From NCBI GenBank assembly GCA_016719925.1, contig JADJYC010000002.1:496001-560000 (forward strand): DNA of 64,000 bases. The letters run 5' to 3'. This document shows, in pieces, positions 1-8,288 of the stretch (positions are counted from its first letter, which is position 1; each line of letters opens with the position of its first letter). The DNA comes from Crocinitomicaceae bacterium. GTDB lineage: Bacteria; Bacteroidota; Bacteroidia; Flavobacteriales_D; Crocinitomicaceae. Below the pieces are notes generated by a model. That model was not told the DNA's origin. It saw nothing but the letters and a program-made list of their open reading frames with translations, and made no database searches. Both the position numbers and the translations under genes were made by a program.

Positions 1-608
1 AAAACAGAAAGATCAAAACTCAAAATAGCCGTATTGACAAAAACGTCATATGAACTAAATCCGAAATCTGAACACATCCAGCGGACGAAGGATTGTACTG
101 CTTCTGTTGTTATCTGCACTCCTTTTGGCTCTCCTGTGCTTCCAGAAGTAAATATTGTATAAACCAAACTGTCATCTGCAGCAGTAAATTTTTCAACGGC
201 ACTGAACTTTTGCAAAGTTTCTTTGAATATTGAAGAGCTGCAAAGTACTTCATGAACATTTTCAAAACCCAACTTTTGATCAGTAGTATTCAATATCAGT
301 TTAGCTCCAGATTGATGTAATATTTTCTTAATACGCTCTGCAGGGTAAATAATGTCTACCGGCACATATCCGATATTTGCCCTGATACAAGCATAGATGC
401 ACACAATCATTCCGGCACTTTTATGTCCGTATATTATTACCGGCCTATTGACCTGATCTATATTGTTTTTCAATAATTCACCTGACAACTCACATACACG
501 GGAATTAAACTCACTCCAGGTAAGTTTGTAATCATCTCCAACAACGGCAATTTTTTCTGTATGAAAATCAACGTCAACAAAATCCCTTATTTCAAATGAA
601 AATTTCAT
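1..608 (-). CDS. dltA: DltA-like D-alanine (or other acid) adenylating ligase, N-terminal 202 codons
   Basis: The reading frame starts at ATG 608 and runs off the window start without a break. It encodes the N-terminal part of an AMP-binding (adenylate-forming) enzyme. The phosphate-binding A3 motif TIFTSGSTGEPKG is present near residues 153-165 and SFDLSV lies near the edge. In the dlt pathway this cytoplasmic enzyme activates D-alanine with ATP and loads it on the DltC carrier. It is last in the operon, 2 nt after the dltB stop. The neighbours (carrier, MBOAT, DltX, DltD) make DltA much more likely than a peptide-synthetase domain. The amino-acid specificity residues mostly lie outside the window, so D-Ala is inferred from context. 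Confidence 0.85.
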   Translation of the reverse strand, partial: MKFSFEIRDFVDVDFHTEKIAVVGDDYKLTWSEFNSRVCELSGELLKNNIDQVNRPVIIYGHKSAGMIVCIYACIRANIGYVPVDIIYPAERIKKILHQSGAKLILNTTDQKLGFENVHEVLCSSSIFKETLQKFSAVEKFTAADDSLVYTIFTSGSTGEPKGVQITTEAVQSFVRWMCSDFGFSSYDVFVNTAILSFDLSV

Positions 609-610
609 AA

Positions 611-1804
611 TCAGAATAACTTGCCGCTAAAGATATAAATTGCAAAGGCAACTATATTGATCATCAGGAACAAAGAAAAATATTGAATTGCTGCTGGATT
701 TGCACTCCCAAAAAAGACATCTTTCCCTTTTACCTTGCACTTGTGCTGGTAATAATTATGTATTACTGAATAAACGCCAAATAACATTCCGCTTATTACA
801 AAGTGCAATTCAAAACCATTCCAAAATCCCATCAAAGTAAAAGTTAAAAACAAAGCAATACTTTGCCTCTGAATAGAATTAAACCATTGTTTGGTTGTAA
901 GAAATTTAAAAATTGGTTTAAAGAAATAATCATTTAGCCAATCACCTAAAGATTTGTGCCAGCGTTTCCAGAATTCTTTAGGATTAACAGCAAGAAATGG
1001 TTTATCAAAATTTACAGGAACATGAATGCCAATAAAATTTCCGAAACTTATTGCCAGCAAAGAATATCCTGCAAAATCAAAAAACAAATAAAACAGATAG
1101 GTATACATGTAACTTACATGATAAGTAAATGATGCATCGTTTACTAAATGAGACAATATCATTCTGTGAATAAACTCAGCAATAATAAACTTGAATAAAA
1201 GACCCAATACTAAATTGTTCCATGCCTTCTGATATAAGGGGAATGAAATATTTTCAAACCCTTTTATACAGTCTTCTCTGAATCGGCCGTATCTATCAAT
1301 CGGACCAATAAGCAAAGCGGGAACAAACGCAGTGAAATTGAAAAAATGAACAAATGAAATTTTCATAGTAGTCCTTCTTTCATCTATATATAATCCTATG
1401 ACTTTAAAAATCATATAAGACAGTCCCGCAATCTGAATAATTTTGCGGGATTCTGTCAAAAATGATCCGTCATTTTCTGACACGGGTTGTGCATTAATGT
1501 ATTTCATATAAATCATTGGTAAAGAAAGGATAACCATTGGGAATACAATGTTCTCTGATTTATAAAATCTTCGCAGGAGAAAAACAGCCAGATACAAATA
1601 CATAATGAGTATTATAATCTGCAATGGCTTTGGAAACAGAACGGTTAGATATACCAGATTAAAACAGAAAAGCAGCCATTTGTAAACATTTTGTTTGGCT
1701 TTCATCCATTTGAAAAACAGAAATAAAGCAATCACAATTACCATAAACATTGCAAATGTCAGGGAGGTAAATGGAAGAGTGTTATGAACAGCGTATAAGT
1801 TCAT
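611..1804 (-). CDS. dltB: DltB-like MBOAT acyltransferase, integral membrane
   Basis: A 397-residue multi-pass membrane protein of the membrane-bound O-acyltransferase family. The signature RWHKSLGDW lies at about 281-289 (His283), followed by FWNGFELHF at 327-335. In DltB the acyl group on DltC is passed across the membrane through this protein. The second family motif is usually W-H-G; here it reads W-N-G (Asn329), with a His five residues later (His334). That may be a lineage variant or a real change in the catalytic His. The ATG overlaps the dltX stop by one base (TGATG), a sign of translational coupling. Confidence 0.9.
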   Translation of the reverse strand: MNLYAVHNTLPFTSLTFAMFMVIVIALFLFFKWMKAKQNVYKWLLFCFNLVYLTVLFPKPLQIIILIMYLYLAVFLLRRFYKSENIVFPMVILSLPMIYMKYINAQPVSENDGSFLTESRKIIQIAGLSYMIFKVIGLYIDERRTTMKISFVHFFNFTAFVPALLIGPIDRYGRFREDCIKGFENISFPLYQKAWNNLVLGLLFKFIIAEFIHRMILSHLVNDASFTYHVSYMYTYLFYLFFDFAGYSLLAISFGNFIGIHVPVNFDKPFLAVNPKEFWKRWHKSLGDWLNDYFFKPIFKFLTTKQWFNSIQRQSIALFLTFTLMGFWNGFELHFVISGMLFGVYSVIHNYYQHKCKVKGKDVFFGSANPAAIQYFSLFLMINIVAFAIYIFSGKLF

Positions 1805-1962
1805 CAGAATTGCTGGTAAACAAAATCAACAGTTGATTCAACTTTCTCCTCAGAAAACGGGTATATAATTTTTTCAATATTGATTACATGCAAATAAATG
1901 AATCCCAGAATCAGAAAGAAATAAATCAGAAGGTATTTCAAAAACAGCTTACGGGGTTCCAT
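1804..1962 (-). CDS. dltX: DltX-like single-pass microprotein (52 aa)
   Basis: A 52-codon gene starting at ATG 1962 (MEPRKLFLKY) with one hydrophobic segment at about residues 7-25 and the C-terminus FVYQQF. Gram-positive DltX is a single-pass microprotein of about 50 residues ending in an F-x-Y-x-x-F type motif, whose tyrosine has been proposed to carry the D-alanyl group between DltB and DltD. Size, topology, C-terminal motif and position next to dltB all fit. The start lies inside the end of dltD (14-nt overlap) and the TGA overlaps the dltB ATG by one base. Homology is inferred from motif and context only. Confidence 0.8.
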   Translation of the reverse strand: MEPRKLFLKYLLIYFFLILGFIYLHVINIEKIIYPFSEEKVESTVDFVYQQF

Positions 1963-3160
1963 ATTGTTCAATTAAAAAATTATTTATTTTCATCCAGCCA
2001 TAATCACCCAGATGCATAATATCCTTCAGTGTTCCAGGCTCATAAGAAGAGGTGTCAGATGAATACATATTATAAAAAGGAATTTCATATGCGCCTAATA
2101 CCGCGCTTACTGAGTCAATAAGCGGGTCATTCAGTTCAAGGTTGGAATAAAAGAAAGGATTCATGGGTTGCATAATAAAACTGCAATTTGCACCTGATTC
2201 GTGCATCAATTCAACAAGAAGTAAAAAATCACTCCACTCCCTGTTATTTTCGAAATTCATTTCCCTTATTTTACCAGGACGCTGACTACCGTCTTCCAAA
2301 ACCAGATACTCACTGTAGTATTCATCTTCAACATAAATATGATTATTCGTAACAGAATTTATAAAGTTGTTCTGAAGAACCGCTATATAATCATCACTGT
2401 ATACCAGGGCCGTATCAGGTAACGGAACTGTAAAAGAATCTATTCTGTATCTTACATCCTGAACGCTGTAAACAGACAAGTGAATCTCCTTCATTGTTTT
2501 TCTCAGTGCCGAAAAAAGAAATCCAGGTTCAGTTTTATTTTCCAACCTGTACTTATCAACCAGATATTCCATTGAGTTACTGATTCCGCTGAACTCATCC
2601 AGATGCGCATCAATATATTCTCCAATGGCTGATTTATACTTTGTGTGAATACTCTTGTCAGCGGCTATATGGTTCAGAAAATTGGGTCTCACAAATTCAA
2701 GAAAAGATTCTGTATTAGTACCATACTCATGAAACCAGGTTGGACTAAGAATGATACAGATTTCCGAATTTTCCAGATGTTCATGCACGGCCAGTAACTC
2801 ACAAAACATGCTGAAACATTGATGAAATCCTTTGCCTACACCAAGTGTGGGAAGTCCGGCACTGTCCGGCAAAAAATTATATGAGGCATATGGAGAGTTT
2901 CCAAATTCAGAAGATCCTAAGAGTGTGATTTGATTTTTGCTCCGGATAGACGCAACAAAATCAAGCTCTGCCTGATCACTTTCAGCCAAACTTGAATAAA
3001 ACCCTTTCCACTTTTTCTGTTGTCCTGAAACCAATTTATGCTTTTCAGGAATCCGATCCGTATTTTTAGAAATAAATAAAACGGTAATAAAGACAAGAAA
3101 CAATGCACTCAGCAATGCAGCAAAGTGAACTATCAGGAATTTTCTGTCATTTTTTTTCAA
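1949..3160 (-). CDS. dltD: DltD-like extracytoplasmic acyl-transfer protein
   Basis: A 403-residue protein with an N-terminal membrane anchor (about residues 8-30) and an SGNH-like domain. Ser-containing GSSE at 82-85 and DIMHLGDYGW around His383 match the DltD catalytic Ser and His regions. In Gram-positives DltD completes transfer of D-alanine to teichoic acid outside the membrane; the acceptor in this organism is unknown. The start is TTG at 3160, chosen because it keeps the membrane anchor and overlaps the dltC stop by 3 nt; no in-frame ATG precedes the anchor. It is uninterrupted, unlike many genes further along. Confidence 0.85.
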   Translation of the reverse strand: MKKNDRKFLIVHFAALLSALFLVFITVLFISKNTDRIPEKHKLVSGQQKKWKGFYSSLAESDQAELDFVASIRSKNQITLLGSSEFGNSPYASYNFLPDSAGLPTLGVGKGFHQCFSMFCELLAVHEHLENSEICIILSPTWFHEYGTNTESFLEFVRPNFLNHIAADKSIHTKYKSAIGEYIDAHLDEFSGISNSMEYLVDKYRLENKTEPGFLFSALRKTMKEIHLSVYSVQDVRYRIDSFTVPLPDTALVYSDDYIAVLQNNFINSVTNNHIYVEDEYYSEYLVLEDGSQRPGKIREMNFENNREWSDFLLLVELMHESGANCSFIMQPMNPFFYSNLELNDPLIDSVSAVLGAYEIPFYNMYSSDTSSYEPGTLKDIMHLGDYGWMKINNFLIEQYGTP

Positions 3161-3396
3161 GACTTGATTTTTGCTATATAGTCACTTATCGTAATTATAC
3201 TACTGAAATTATTTTTATTAATATCTTCTAAAGGAATTTTGATATTCAGTCCGTTTTCAATTTCAACTGATAATTCCACAACATTAACTGAATCAAGAAT
3301 ACCTGAATCAATAAGTTCATCTGTATCACCAACTTTTGCAAATGCAATTTCCTCTATTTTATTTTTCAGGAATGCTGTAAGATCATTATTTGACAT
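3157..3396 (-). CDS. dltC: DltC-like acyl carrier protein
   Basis: A 79-residue acidic carrier protein. The phosphopantetheine attachment serine is Ser36 in GILDSVNVVEL. ATG 3396 is chosen; a TTG nine bases upstream is possible but has no support. It is first in the operon, before dltD-dltX-dltB-dltA, an order different from the usual Gram-positive dltX-A-B-C-D. It would carry the activated amino acid as a thioester from DltA to DltB. A generic ACP could look the same; the call rests on the operon. Confidence 0.85.
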   Translation of the reverse strand: MSNNDLTAFLKNKIEEIAFAKVGDTDELIDSGILDSVNVVELSVEIENGLNIKIPLEDINKNNFSSIITISDYIAKIKS

Positions 3397-3402
3397 AGCG
3401 AA

Positions 3403-3410
3403 CAAAGGTA
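3403..3410 (-). promoter_or_regulatory. Putative Bacteroidota -7 element before dltC
   Basis: On the minus strand this reads TACCTTTG, an exact match to the Bacteroidota TAnnTTTG consensus, six bases before the dltC ATG. The leader would be almost absent. No clear -33 TTG was found at the ideal spacing. Confidence 0.35.
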
Positions 3411-3466
3411 AGAATGAAAACTATACTGAAATACAGAAAAATAATTGGCAGAAAATTCAATAATTT

Positions 3467-4120
3467 TCAGTTAATCAACCCATTCTTAAACGCAATCCGG
3501 ATCAACCCTGCCACATTGGTAACATCCAGTTTTTTCATGAGATTGGTGCGATGCGTATCCACCGTACGGTGTGATATATCCAATGCGTCTCCAACTTCTT
3601 TATTAGTCATGCCTTGTGCAACTAATTTCAGAATTTCAATTTCACGCTCAGTCAGCTGAGACAATAAAGAGATTTCTGAATTTGTACTGCCGGTTTTAGG
3701 AGAATTTTTTTCTGAAAGAACCTGATTTACTTCTTCAGAAAAATAGGGCTCATTATTTAAGGCTTTGACAATTGCCTCCATGACCTCCTGCTGCTGCGAA
3801 TTTTTGAGAAGATATCCATCAGCGCCCTGATCAATCAGTTTTCTGATGAGCTGTTTCTCATGATGCATTGAGACAATTATGATCTTTGTCTCCGGTTTTA
3901 TTTTTTTTATTTCTTCACACGCCTGAATACCACTCATTTCAGGCATTTCAATATCCATCAGAATGACATCCGGATTCAAAACTGACGCCAGCCTTATCGC
4001 TTCAACACCATTATTGGCTTCACCCACTACCTTGTAATCAGGATTGGTCTCAATGAATCCCCGCAGCCCGTCAATAATGAGCTGGTGATCATCAACAAGA
4101 AGAACACGTTTTTGCGGCAT
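3467..4120 (-). CDS. NarL/FixJ-family response regulator
   Basis: A 217-residue two-domain regulator starting at ATG 4120 (MPQKRVLLVDD). The receiver domain has the acidic pair Asp10-Asp11, phospho-acceptor Asp56 in DVILMDIEMP, and Lys in GYLLKN. The C-terminal LuxR-type helix-turn-helix begins at LTEREIEIL and includes NKEVGDALDISHRTVDTH. A longer frame upstream overlaps the neighbouring carboxypeptidase and is not used. No histidine kinase is adjacent, so this is an orphan regulator. Targets are unknown; it lies upstream of the dlt operon on the same strand. Confidence 0.92.
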   Translation of the reverse strand: MPQKRVLLVDDHQLIIDGLRGFIETNPDYKVVGEANNGVEAIRLASVLNPDVILMDIEMPEMSGIQACEEIKKIKPETKIIIVSMHHEKQLIRKLIDQGADGYLLKNSQQQEVMEAIVKALNNEPYFSEEVNQVLSEKNSPKTGSTNSEISLLSQLTEREIEILKLVAQGMTNKEVGDALDISHRTVDTHRTNLMKKLDVTNVAGLIRIAFKNGLIN

Positions 4121-4178
4121 GAAATAACAATCTGTCTGATCAAATATAGCTGTTTTTGGAATTCTCCCTTCAAAAGGT

Positions 4179-5048
4179 TCACTGCTCAAAAACAACTCCG
4201 GAATTTCCAACAGAAAGGGATGCATTCTTGCCAAGAATAAGTGCTCTATTATCATCTATATGTCCTGCAGGGAAGTTAAAACAAACAGGATACGAATAAG
4301 CAGAAACAATTTCAGCAATTACTTCTTCAACTGACTTTCCATACGGAATTTCAGTGTCTTTGATATTCGTCATTCCACCTACAATCAATCCGGCAAGATT
4401 ATCTAATTTACCGGTACGCTTAAGTGAATACAGCATACGATCAATACTATAAATAGCTTCTGAAAGATCTTCGATAAACAAAATTTTTCCATCTGTTTTA
4501 ATGTCAGAAACACTTCCGTTCAAAGCGTGAAGGATAGAAAGATTTCCACCAACAACTTGTGCTGAAATTTCACCGATTCGATTGAATTTACTGGTTGGAA
4601 TTTCATACCGGTTTGGTTCTCCGTTCAGCACATTTAACAAAGATTGAAGCGATTCAGCAGTGTTGGATTTAAAATTAAGCGGCACGGTTGCGTGCACAGT
4701 TGGAATTTCAAAACACGCATGAATGTGAGAATGAAAAACGGTGACATCACTAAATCCAATAATCAGTTTTGGTTTCTTCTTAAATTTTGAAAAATCAAGC
4801 TGATCAATTATACGCACAGAACCGTATCCTCCCCTTGCGCAAAGAATAAAATCTATTGAGTCATCATCAAGGCCTTTCTGAAAATCAGCTAATCGTTGCT
4901 GATCAGCACCTGAAAAATAATTTTGTCTACCTGTTACATTTTCAGCAAGCACAACTTCAAAATTGTTCTTCTGAAAAAAATCAACGGCAAAATCAATACA
5001 TTCTTTTTCAATGGTTTTCGCAGGAGCAGTGATGTAAATTTTTTTCAT
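4179..5048 (-). CDS. LD-carboxypeptidase (peptidase S66 family)
   Basis: A 289-residue cytoplasmic-type protein with no signal peptide. Family motifs are ARGGYGS (71-77), GFSDVT with the nucleophile Ser100, a Glu in IEDLSE, and a C-terminal His in PAGHI. S66 enzymes cleave the terminal D-residue from muropeptide tetrapeptides during peptidoglycan recycling, or detoxify microcin-like peptides. The gene is complete. Its stop lies 58 nt before the response-regulator start. A second, exported homologue lies at 48.4-49.4 kb. Confidence 0.9.
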   Translation of the reverse strand: MKKIYITAPAKTIEKECIDFAVDFFQKNNFEVVLAENVTGRQNYFSGADQQRLADFQKGLDDDSIDFILCARGGYGSVRIIDQLDFSKFKKKPKLIIGFSDVTVFHSHIHACFEIPTVHATVPLNFKSNTAESLQSLLNVLNGEPNRYEIPTSKFNRIGEISAQVVGGNLSILHALNGSVSDIKTDGKILFIEDLSEAIYSIDRMLYSLKRTGKLDNLAGLIVGGMTNIKDTEIPYGKSVEEVIAEIVSAYSYPVCFNFPAGHIDDNRALILGKNASLSVGNSGVVFEQ

Positions 5049-5066
5049 ATCGCCAGCTGGATAAAG

Positions 5067-5744
5067 TTATTCTTTGATGATGTGTTTATCCATAATTTCT
5101 TTCACTTCCTTTTGGGTGCGTTTAAAACGATGATTTGTAAAAAGATTAAACGACTCCTCATGCCAATAATAAACCGACTCCAAATCCCAATCTTGTGACC
5201 CACCATTGTTGGCGCCGTCATAACCACCGTAAGTTACTTTTCCGTTTTTAATCTTAAAATAATCTTCCCCGTCTGAATCATTTCTGACTTCTTTTGAATA
5301 TTGAATTTCATCGTAATTGAAGAGTAAAAAACCATCCGTTAGCTGAAAATTCTGCGCCACTTTCGAGTGAATTTCTGCTCTGATTTTTTTTCTTTCGTTC
5401 AGAGACAAGCTATGTTTTCTGGGCCCGTAAAAAAACAACTGATCTGGTCTGAGTTCATTGTCTGTCCAATTCTGAGGGTCAGGATAAGACGCATAAAACT
5501 TAGCAATGCGCACAGTATGTTTTCCCATCCTTTCTAAAGGAACCAACGAAAGCAACTCAATGATAATAGTAATTTCTTTGGATTTATTTTCTTCAAAACC
5601 AAACCACTCCTTCATTAATTCCTCCACTGATATATTTCTGTCTGAATACTGATTAGTAAGCTGAACAGAAAAATCCGGCTGCAAAGCCAGCACAGTGACT
5701 TGTCTGAATTTTTTTACTTCCCAGGATTTTAAAGGTGCAGTCAT
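5067..5744 (-). CDS. Uncharacterised protein
   Basis: A 225-residue protein starting at ATG 5744 (MTAPLKSWEV), 18 nt upstream of the carboxypeptidase gene and probably co-transcribed. No signal peptide or membrane segment is visible. It is charged, with a repeated-aromatic region YGGYDGANNGG near the C-terminus and a basic C-terminal end. I do not recognise the family. A TTG start seven codons upstream is possible. Codon use resembles the neighbours, so it is likely a real gene. Confidence 0.7.
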   Translation of the reverse strand: MTAPLKSWEVKKFRQVTVLALQPDFSVQLTNQYSDRNISVEELMKEWFGFEENKSKEITIIIELLSLVPLERMGKHTVRIAKFYASYPDPQNWTDNELRPDQLFFYGPRKHSLSLNERKKIRAEIHSKVAQNFQLTDGFLLFNYDEIQYSKEVRNDSDGEDYFKIKNGKVTYGGYDGANNGGSQDWDLESVYYWHEESFNLFTNHRFKRTQKEVKEIMDKHIIKE

Positions 5745-5765
5745 TTTTAAATTTAGTAAATACAA

Positions 5766-6106
5766 TTATACTAATTCTGCTCCGTGTATCTCCATGTTCT
5801 TTAACTCAATCGTAACTACGGTTTTATGCACCTGTTTCATCCCCGCGTATTTTCGCAGACAAAATGCGCAGATTTTCGCAGTTCCTGTTTGCGTTTATAG
5901 ATCGAATTTTTCTGTTTTGATCTGCGATTTTTTATCGGCGGTAATCTGCGGGAGAATAAAACCAAATTCAAATTATGGTGTTTGTCAATCTTAATAACCA
6001 CGTTGGCGGTTCATGGCAGTAAAAAATAATTAATCCCAATTGGGGACAACTGCCATCTCTGAATTATCTGAGAATCCTTACTTTTGCACAGAAACAGAAT
6101 ATTTAC
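5766..6106. other. Intergenic region before metG with degenerate repeat-like text
   Basis: No gene is seen. The stretch at about 5845-5955 contains several copies of short words such as CGCAGATTTTCGCAG and ATCTGCG, typical of degenerate intergenic repeats in Bacteroidota. The right end carries the metG promoter motif. Confidence 0.4.
6079..6086 (+). promoter_or_regulatory. Putative metG promoter, -7 element TACTTTTG
   Basis: Matches TAnnTTTG and lies 20 nt before the metG ATG, giving a short leader. No strong -33 TTG is visible. Confidence 0.5.
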
Positions 6107-8164
6107 ATGAGCAAACAGAAATACACCGTAACAGCCGCATTACCTTATGCAAACGGACCGCTTCATTTAGGTCACGTTGCCGGCGTTTATTTACCCGCTG
6201 ACATTTTTGTCAGGTTTATGCGCATGAAAAAAGAAGATGTTTTGTTTGTGTGTGGCAGTGATGAGCACGGTGCAGCAATAACGCTGCGCGCCAAAAAAGA
6301 AAACAGCACACCGCAGGCCATTGTAGATAAATACCACGCCATCAATAAAAAAGCATTTGCAGATTTTAATATTTCATTTGACATCTATTCCCGCACATCA
6401 AACCAGATTCATCATGAAACTGCACAGGAATATTTTAAGAAATTAAATGCAAACGGAAGTTTTACTGAAAAAACAACCGAACAATATTTTGACACTGAAT
6501 TCAAACAATTTCTTGCTGACAGATACATAACCGGAACATGCCCAAAATGCAGTAACCCCGGTGCGTACGGTGATCAGTGTGAAAAGTGCGGCAGTGCTTT
6601 GAGTCCTACAGATCTCATTAATCCTGTTTCAACATTAAGCGGAAAAACACCTGTGCTGAAAGAAACTTCACATTGGTTTTTACCTATGGAACGTCATGAA
6701 GACTGGCTGCGGTCATGGATTAAAGATGGAATACTAAACGGCAAACAGCATCACCAGCCAAAAGAATGGCGCAATCAGGTAATTGGTCAATGTATGAGCT
6801 GGATAGATGGTGGTTTGCACCCCAGAGCCATGACAAGAGATTTGGACTGGGGCGTGAAAGTTCCGTTACCAAATGCAGAAGGCAAAGTACTTTATGTATG
6901 GCTGGATGCGCCTATTGGTTATATTTCTGCAACAAAAGAATGGGCGCGTGACAACGGAAAAAACTGGGAAGATTATTGGAAAGGAGATACCAAACTCGTT
7001 CACTTCATTGGTAAAGACAACATTGTTTTTCATACCATTATATTTCCAATTCTTTTAAAAGAACACGGTGATTTTATTTTACCAGACAACGTACCGGCTT
7101 ACGAATTCCTGAATCTGGAGGGAGATAAATTTTCAACTTCAAGAAACTGGGCGGTTTGGCTGCATGAATTTCTTGCAGAAAATCCAACTAAAACAGATGA
7201 ACTGAAATACACACTAACATGTATTGCACCGGAAAGTAAAGACAGCGAATTTACCTGGAAAGAATATCAGGCAAGAGTAAATAATGAGCTGGCAGATATT
7301 CTTGGAAATTTTGTCAACCGGGCAATAGTTCTCACGCAAAAATATTTTCAGGGAGATGTTCCTGAACGCGGTGAATTGCATGATATCGACAAAGATGTTT
7401 TAAAAGAACTTGCTGCTTTTCCTGCAAAAATTGATGACTTGATTATGCGTTACCGGTTGCGTGATGCACAAAATGAAGCCATGAATCTTGCACGGCTTGG
7501 GAATAAATACCTGGCCGATACAGAACCCTGGAAACTTGCAAAAACAGATCTGATCCGTGTAAAAACAATTATGAATATCGCCTTGCAAATTACAGCAAAT
7601 CTAACTCTGGCGTTCCAACCATTTTTACCTGAAAAATCAAAACAGATTGCAAGTTTTTTAAATATTGGAGAACTTGACTGGAGTCAGGCAGGAAGTGATG
7701 CCCTGTTGTCCGCCGGTCACGCATTAAATCAACCTGAAATTATGGTAGAAAAAGTAGAGGATAGTTTTGTAGAAGCGCAGGTAAAAAAATTGGAAGCATC
7801 AAAAACGGCATCGCAAAGTTCTGCTGATCCTCAAAAACCAAATATCAGTTTTGATGATTTTACCAAAATGGATATCCGCACCGGAACTATTCTTGAAGCT
7901 GAACGCGTGCCAAAAGCTGACAAATTATTAAAGTTATTGGTTGATACAGGACTTGACAAACGTACAATTGTTTCAGGAATTGCTGAACATTATTCGCCTG
8001 AAGATGTTATTGGAAAAACGGTAGCTGTTTTAATCAATCTTGCCCCCAGAAAAATTAAAGGTGTTGAATCGCAGGGAATGATTTTAATGGCAGAAAATGC
8101 AGAGGGAAAATTAAGTTTTGTTTCTCCGGAGGCGGGGTTTGAAGGTGGTTGTGAAATACGTTAA
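6107..8164 (+). CDS. metG: Methionyl-tRNA synthetase with C-terminal tRNA-binding domain
   Basis: A 685-residue class I aminoacyl-tRNA synthetase. HLGH occurs at about 21-24, the zinc-knuckle cysteines are in CPKCSNPGAYGDQCEKCG, and the KMSKS-type loop reads KFSTSR. The last 110 or so residues, from FDDFTKMDIRTG, form the EMAP-II/Arc1-like OB fold that binds tRNA. It charges tRNA-Met in the cytoplasm. The gene is intact over 2 kb, a useful contrast with the broken metK and ispG. Confidence 0.97.
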   Translation: MSKQKYTVTAALPYANGPLHLGHVAGVYLPADIFVRFMRMKKEDVLFVCGSDEHGAAITLRAKKENSTPQAIVDKYHAINKKAFADFNISFDIYSRTSNQIHHETAQEYFKKLNANGSFTEKTTEQYFDTEFKQFLADRYITGTCPKCSNPGAYGDQCEKCGSALSPTDLINPVSTLSGKTPVLKETSHWFLPMERHEDWLRSWIKDGILNGKQHHQPKEWRNQVIGQCMSWIDGGLHPRAMTRDLDWGVKVPLPNAEGKVLYVWLDAPIGYISATKEWARDNGKNWEDYWKGDTKLVHFIGKDNIVFHTIIFPILLKEHGDFILPDNVPAYEFLNLEGDKFSTSRNWAVWLHEFLAENPTKTDELKYTLTCIAPESKDSEFTWKEYQARVNNELADILGNFVNRAIVLTQKYFQGDVPERGELHDIDKDVLKELAAFPAKIDDLIMRYRLRDAQNEAMNLARLGNKYLADTEPWKLAKTDLIRVKTIMNIALQITANLTLAFQPFLPEKSKQIASFLNIGELDWSQAGSDALLSAGHALNQPEIMVEKVEDSFVEAQVKKLEASKTASQSSADPQKPNISFDDFTKMDIRTGTILEAERVPKADKLLKLLVDTGLDKRTIVSGIAEHYSPEDVIGKTVAVLINLAPRKIKGVESQGMILMAENAEGKLSFVSPEAGFEGGCEIR

Positions 8165-8288
8165 AAAGCCAAAAGGACAGAGTGAAAAGTAAAAAGGGAC
8201 TTGTTAGGTGTAATTTTAAGTAAAAGATAAATGCAATAGATAGAGCACTAAACTTTTGGCTTTGTCCTTTTGCCTTTGTCCTCAAAAT

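Noticed and set aside
8055..8285. Minus-strand frame between metG and ispG
   Set aside because: It overlaps the metG end and repetitive intergenic text (CTTTGTCCTTTTGCC); the product is low-complexity.
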